64,000 nucleotides of DNA from Opisthorchis felineus. Its lineage: Eukaryota > Platyhelminthes > Trematoda > Opisthorchiida > Opisthorchiidae. Location of the stretch: positions 504,092 through 568,091 of the forward strand of contig SJOL01006412.1 in NCBI GenBank assembly GCA_004794785.1. The letters run 5' to 3'. How positions within the stretch are numbered: the stretch's first letter is position 1; the number at the start of each line of letters is the position of its first letter. The notes under the pieces are model-generated. The model did not search any database and was not told the DNA's origin. It saw only the letters and a program-made list of their open reading frames with translations. The position numbers and the translations under genes are program-made. Of this stretch, positions 59,611 through 64,000 are shown one piece after another.

Positions 59611-59817
59611 ATCCCAGGAAACAGCATAGCAGAAAAACGGTTCTTCCTTGGAGGTACTGCTTTTTGGCGGCTCCACAGAAAACTAAATATCCCAGAAAGC
59701 CACAGTTATAAACAATCAGGGAACCAAAGTACAGTATGCAAAATGATCGCAAGCGCACAGTTTTTCCCGGTACCAGCGGTATTTTGTGTGCATGTGCGTC
59801 AAACCACGAACTGCACA
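59611..59817 (-). CDS. Candidate internal exon, two membrane segments
   Basis: 207 nt (69 codons), between an acceptor (AAAATCCAACTACAG) and a donor (GGGAT|GTAGGT), phase 1 at both ends. The translation has a polar start (SSWFDAHAHKIPLVPGKTVR), a long hydrophobic helix (SFCILYFGSLIVYNCGFLGY) and a second short one (TVFLLCCFLG). It lies just upstream of the SRD5A3-like exon on the same strand, but the phases do not join to that exon's reading frame, so it may belong to a different gene or to an alternative 5' structure. Confidence 0.35.
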
Positions 59818-59909
59818 CTGTAGTTGGATTTTGGAATTCAAGAAAGTTGAAATGCAGTGTGTAATATTTATGCCAACACACCACCTTGCTCGTCACTCCG
59901 AAAACCACC

Positions 59910-60784
59910 GAGGTGTGTGTTCAAACAAACCTTTTACACATTGGCAGACTGTGAAGCCTGCATCCTCTCACCGTGACGTATCGTTTTCAAATTTAGAATA
60001 ACAAAACCTGCACATAAATTGGCGCCGAAAGGATGCAAGGCTTGGATTAAGTCTCTATAGCCCTCATAGTCAAAGAGAGTGAGTGATTAACGGATCAGCG
60101 GTGCATCCAGTGCTCCAAGACGGCTGAGACAAGCCATTTGGAACGAAATCGCCGGCAGAACTAAACCACGGAAGAGACTAAAAATTTCGGTTGAGTGCCA
60201 TTCAACGTTTGACTTTCCTGGGAGTTCTCGTCTCTGTGAATACGTTCAGGGGTCATTCTTAATAAGCTCAACTTTCGTGGAATGCAACCTGGACGACGAA
60301 AACTTCTTTTTGCGTATTTTGCTTTTTAAGTTACAGGATTTTGGATTTCCTCCATGGTCGAAGTCGTTTGTTGACCGATCTTGTGAGGCAACACGATACA
60401 TGAAAGAATTATTCCGCCACCACAGTTCATTCCTGAGAGCTCAGCACTCCAAGAAAACTGATGCATCTTCTGTTGTCAAAACCGAGTTCTTGTAATGGTG
60501 TTAATACCGACTGACCAACAGTACAACCAAACATGAGTGTATGTTTCACACAAACATCATGAAAGAAAGTAGAACTTAACAACGACTAAACCACTTAGCC
60601 ATCCATCGAAAAGTACTGGAAATCATTCGGAAGGAGGTTCACTCCGAAACAGGGAAAGAACGCTGAATAAAGTAGCACTTGCGCAGATCCAGTAATTTAC
60701 GATACAATTTCGCAGAGGTGGTTGTTAACGGTCATAAAGTGGAGCAACGATCACTATGATCGATAAACAACAAAAAATAAAAAC
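59910..60784. other. No recognisable feature
   Basis: Short frames. The plus-strand frame at 60277-60495 has no known motif. Confidence 0.35.
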
Positions 60785-61000
60785 AGTCGACCAGGCGTAG
60801 CCTGTGTATAGCTACTGTGCAACTCGAAGAAACCACGAGGGCTGAGATACTGCCAGGTTGTCGAACCACACAAAAGAGCGATCGGTAAACCATGGTCGGT
60901 TTCGACCTTCCGATCCGTCGTTTTGTGCCTTAGACACTGAGCCCGCTCAACAACTCAAAACAATGCTTCCCGTGACAAAAGCAGCTGCGACGGTCCCCGG
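60785..61000 (-). repeat. SINE family 1, degenerate copy
   Basis: ACCACGAGGGCTGAGATACT, GCCAGGTTGTCGAACC and GGTCGGTTTCGACC, CTTCCGATC follow the order of the SINE at 41200-41405 read on the plus strand. Box B is damaged and box A is not recognisable. Confidence 0.5.
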
Positions 61001-61434
61001 AGTTGTGCAACTTGAACCGAGAACAGACCGACGGGAAAGTTGATCCAAATATCGCACCGGGACCTTGGATTTGTGTCTCAGATAACTATAAAAAACGAGT
61101 CCATTGTGCGGGGTGGGACAGTATGGAGTCTATGCTGTTTCACAGCGTAATTATTTTCGGCTAGAACGGCTGATAGACGAAGCTAGGGAAGAAGCAGGAC
61201 GAACAGAGCTGCTGTTCCTTATGTACGGGTCTACAAGGACTAATGTAAAGTGTCAAGGAAGAGCAGTGAATTCACGAAAGGGTGAGAATGGAGACATCAG
61301 CAGTAGCCTAGCGCCACCTTGCCCTGCCATGTGCAGCAAGGCCACGCTGCTGATGTCACCATGCATTGGCTATTGTGGCGTCAAGTTACCTGGAGTTGCG
61401 AAATCCGCGGCTCTACGTGGGCTGTAGTACTACC
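61001..61434. other. No recognisable feature
   Basis: The plus-strand frame at 61104-61427 has no recognisable motif. Confidence 0.35.
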
Positions 61435-61610
61435 AAGGCGCCGAAACTGAGATGGAAAAACGGCTAGGGCTTGAAGGCCCGACCGCAAGGCAGCAGTCAT
61501 GGTCTAAGTTTTAAACATGATTCGCCACTCACATTCCAACCGGTAGGACCGAGATACCGTGTTAGTCACGCTTCTACCTACTGGCCAACCAGATATGGAA
61601 GACTGCTAAT
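61435..61610 (-). repeat. tRNA-derived SINE (family 2)
   Basis: On the minus strand: box A TGGCCAGTAGG, box B-like CCGGTTGGAATGTG, then GAGTGGCGAATCATG and TGACTGCTGCCTTGCGGTCG, matching the plus-strand copy at 48390-48565. Confidence 0.6.
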
Positions 61611-62254
61611 GTCACAATGACGGCTTAGTGGGTTTGAAGATGTACGAACCGTCGTACCACGGTGAGGCCCCGTCTGATGATGACAAGTGTGAAAGCTTCC
61701 CGTCAAGGAAGGCTTGAACTGACCAGGTTTTATGTATACGCGGTGAAAAACACGGGCAAAATCTCTGAAGTTAGGAACGGACTCCACTTCTGACGTTACG
61801 CACAGTCCGTACGAGATGCAACCAATTGTGTAGCCGTTCGCTGCAGCACCGAAAGGTTAATGATGTTGGGTGGACGTTCTGCTTTCTTATCATAATACCG
61901 TCGCCCTTAGCCTAAGTGACCCAGTGAAATTTCATATTGAAGTTCTTAACACCGGTTAATAGATGGACTGGAGATGTCAGCTGCTAGCCTAGCTATCAAA
62001 CAACGTGCAAATATCCGTTGGATTTAGCACAGATCGAGGTGCGATTCCGGTGTGCTTCAGTGGGGTACGGTTTAGGCCCAACTCGCATGTGTTATGTCTA
62101 TCACATTTTCGTTTTTAGTGCCTTCACCGACCAAAACCTACCAACCCCGAACTAAAGCTGTCACATGGAGGTAGTGGTCGGGCTTGAGTGCTGCAGTGAT
62201 CACGCGGGCTACACTGGCTGGAACTTCCTTGCATAAGGTGCAACCATGCCAGAC
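61611..62254. other. No recognisable feature
   Basis: Sequence between the SINE and the LINE 5' region. It may include further 5' sequence of the LINE. Confidence 0.35.
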
Positions 62255-64000
62255 AGGCCAAAGGGGAGCAGTCAGACCAAAAGCAGCGAGATGCCGTACT
62301 ACCAGTAATCATGCTACGAGGCGGTCTGGGGGTAAAGTCATACTGTCCTCTGCGATAGGAGTATGAAGGCAGTAAGGCGTTTCCCCCAGGCGACCAGCAT
62401 GTCCATATTTAGGAAAGCAGCGATGTTGCCCTCTGCCGAGGAAGGACGAGCTAGAAAAGGTCGGCCCTAAAAACCGCACACTGTGATCTGCCAACAATTG
62501 ACCGTGACCGCCGGCGCATTATTCAATACGGTCGCAATACTTTTAAAACTAAAGAGTCTGGTGCTGCTCAAAAGCCACATGCTGTGGGTAAACGCATCAG
62601 TACTGAGACAGTGATGCCTTATTCCTTGCGGTCTCGTGTTAGACCAAACCCAGGAGGCCGAACAGGTCAGACTATTGAGTCATCGGCTCCGGGCAGGGTC
62701 CCCAAAGAAAACCCTGCTGCCCGCTGCCTCGCAGGTCAAATCTTTGAGTAAGAGGCTACAGGCAGGGTCCCCGCTGCCTTGTGGGTCAGACTTTTGAATC
62801 AAACGCTCAATCTGGGGTAACTCAACCAAACCCCCTCCCTCGGCCTGGGTAACCGGGAAGTATCATTTGCCTGCACAGTTCTGTGTCCACCGATGTCCCT
62901 CACCGACCACTTCCCAACACACAAGCAAACGCTGCTGTGTCATTTGACTGTCAGTATTCTGACCGATGGGCCTTATGCTCCCCACTGCCTATTAAAAATA
63001 GACAAAATAAAACCTTGATGGGTCGACGAGATCCTTTCTACATAGAAGCCTCCAATGTCCGTACGCAATGTCAAATTGGAAAACAGGCCATGCTCGCTGA
63101 AACCTTATACTCCCTTAAAATTGATGTGTGCTGTGTCCCCGAAACACGCATCCAAAACCCAAGTGTGGTTATGCCTCTCAAAACGCCACGGACCAACTCA
63201 GCTCCTTCACATTTCTCCCTCCGTGTCCGCTGATCAAGAAGAGATGAATCGTGGAATCTATGGCGTGGGAGTTGCACTCAGCCCCAGAGCTGAACATGCT
63301 TTGCCGGATTGGATCCCAGAGAACAGTCATCTTTGGGCCGTCCGATTATCCAGCTCAATCAAGCTCGATGCCACTGGACATAAAAATCCGTGCTTGCTTG
63401 TAGTATCGGTTTATGCTCCAAAGGACTAGTTCTGAGGTTAAGAAGAATACTTTCTATCGAGAGCTATCGGGGCTTATTGGTCAAGTTAGAAGCACTGACA
63501 ATGTGATCCTTGCGGGCGCTTAGAATGTCCAAGCCGGTCGTCTGAGCACCTTGGAATGACATCTGGGCGGTCGGATCAGAGTCAATGCTCGTCGCACAGA
63601 CAACGAACAGCGAATCCTCCAGTTGTGCACTGACCATCAACTGATTTTAGCCAGTGCGAACTTTCAGCATAAACGTTCGCACTGCATAACCTGGCAGCCA
63701 CCAATTGCAGATCAACCGTGGACCCGGTTGGATCACGTGGCCATCAGCCACCGGTGGAGAGCCATAATTCAAGACTGTCGTTCCTTCTGGAGCACATAAC
63801 TTGATTCTGATCACGACATGATGCGTGCACGCCTGACAGTTCGTCCCCCTTCAGGCCCTCGCAAGTAGGCGAGAAGCATGCCAATCCACCATCGAAGAAT
63901 TACCATAGCTCAGCTGTAGCGATCTGAGCTAGCTCAACAACACTCTACAGTAAACCAACACTGTAATGGTAGCGAGGACGTGGATTAAGCATGGTAAAAT
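62255..64000 (+). pseudogene. LINE copy E, 5' region and endonuclease, cut by the window end
   Basis: The 5' untranslated or ORF1-like region (62255-63030) shares 62265-62410 with 53585-53762. The endonuclease starts near 63045 (SNVRTQCQIGKQAMLAETLY), with ETRI at about 63140 for the metal-binding glutamate. GVGVALSPRAEHALPDWIP and VVSVYAPKD then run up to TAG 63427. Beyond this, FYRELSGLIGQVRSTDNVILAG is followed by a TAG where the catalytic Asp/Phe pair would stand, then NEQRILQLCTDHQLILAS, the RLDHVAISHRWR block (about 63735) and LDSDHDMM (the SDH motif, about 63808). RT would follow outside the window. Stops and frame changes make it non-functional. Confidence 0.8.

Overview
The window reads as non-coding, repeat-rich DNA of a metazoan, most probably a parasitic flatworm. 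A tapeworm of the diphyllobothriid kind is my best guess, because the LINE, SINE and hammerhead-repeat families look like those of flatworms. This rests on memory of the families and not on a search. Long open frames are rare. Almost every protein-like stretch is the decayed core of a transposable element, and only a few short exon-like pieces look like host coding sequence.

Layout. 0-11 kb: two related hammerhead-ribozyme repeat families (200-480, 3885-4110, 7856-8258, 10556-10698), one copy of an unclassified repeat, and a minus-strand exon pair with a 36-nt microexon (2265-2648). 11.4-13.1 kb: a decayed Penelope-like element (RT then GIY-YIG endonuclease) followed by a hammerhead-like motif. 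13.5-34.4 kb: sparse repeats, including a foldback at 16.5 kb, Gypsy LTR pieces at 19.3 and 21.9 kb, and cleavage-dead hammerhead repeats at 17.9 and 34.3 kb. 34.5-35.7 kb: a Merlin DNA transposon with matching terminal inverted repeats and an 8-bp target duplication. 40.6-41.4 kb: a tandem hammerhead repeat with an intact core, then a tRNA-derived SINE. 41.9-46.3 kb: a complete but dead Ty3/Gypsy element with both LTRs. 48.4-58.9 kb: LINE territory, where two copies of one LINE form inverted arms of 1,478 bp around a 6.3-kb spacer holding further nested LINE pieces. 58.9-59.8 kb: candidate host exons, one resembling the N-terminus of a polyprenol-reductase (SRD5A3-type) enzyme. 60.8-64 kb: SINE pieces and the 5' endonuclease half of another LINE, cut by the window end.

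How the parts fit together. The autonomous elements are a PLE, a LINE family, a Gypsy family and a Merlin transposon; every copy seen carries inactivating lesions, so none is active as read. The small non-autonomous repeats are of two kinds: tRNA-derived SINEs, probably moved by the LINE, and hammerhead-bearing repeats, which may depend on PLE machinery because PLEs carry the same ribozyme class. That dependence is inference. The most interesting material is the hammerhead system (two SINE/satellite-like families plus PLE-associated copies, in intact, dead and degenerate states), the conversion-like inverted LINE arms, and the microexon-bearing gene fragment.
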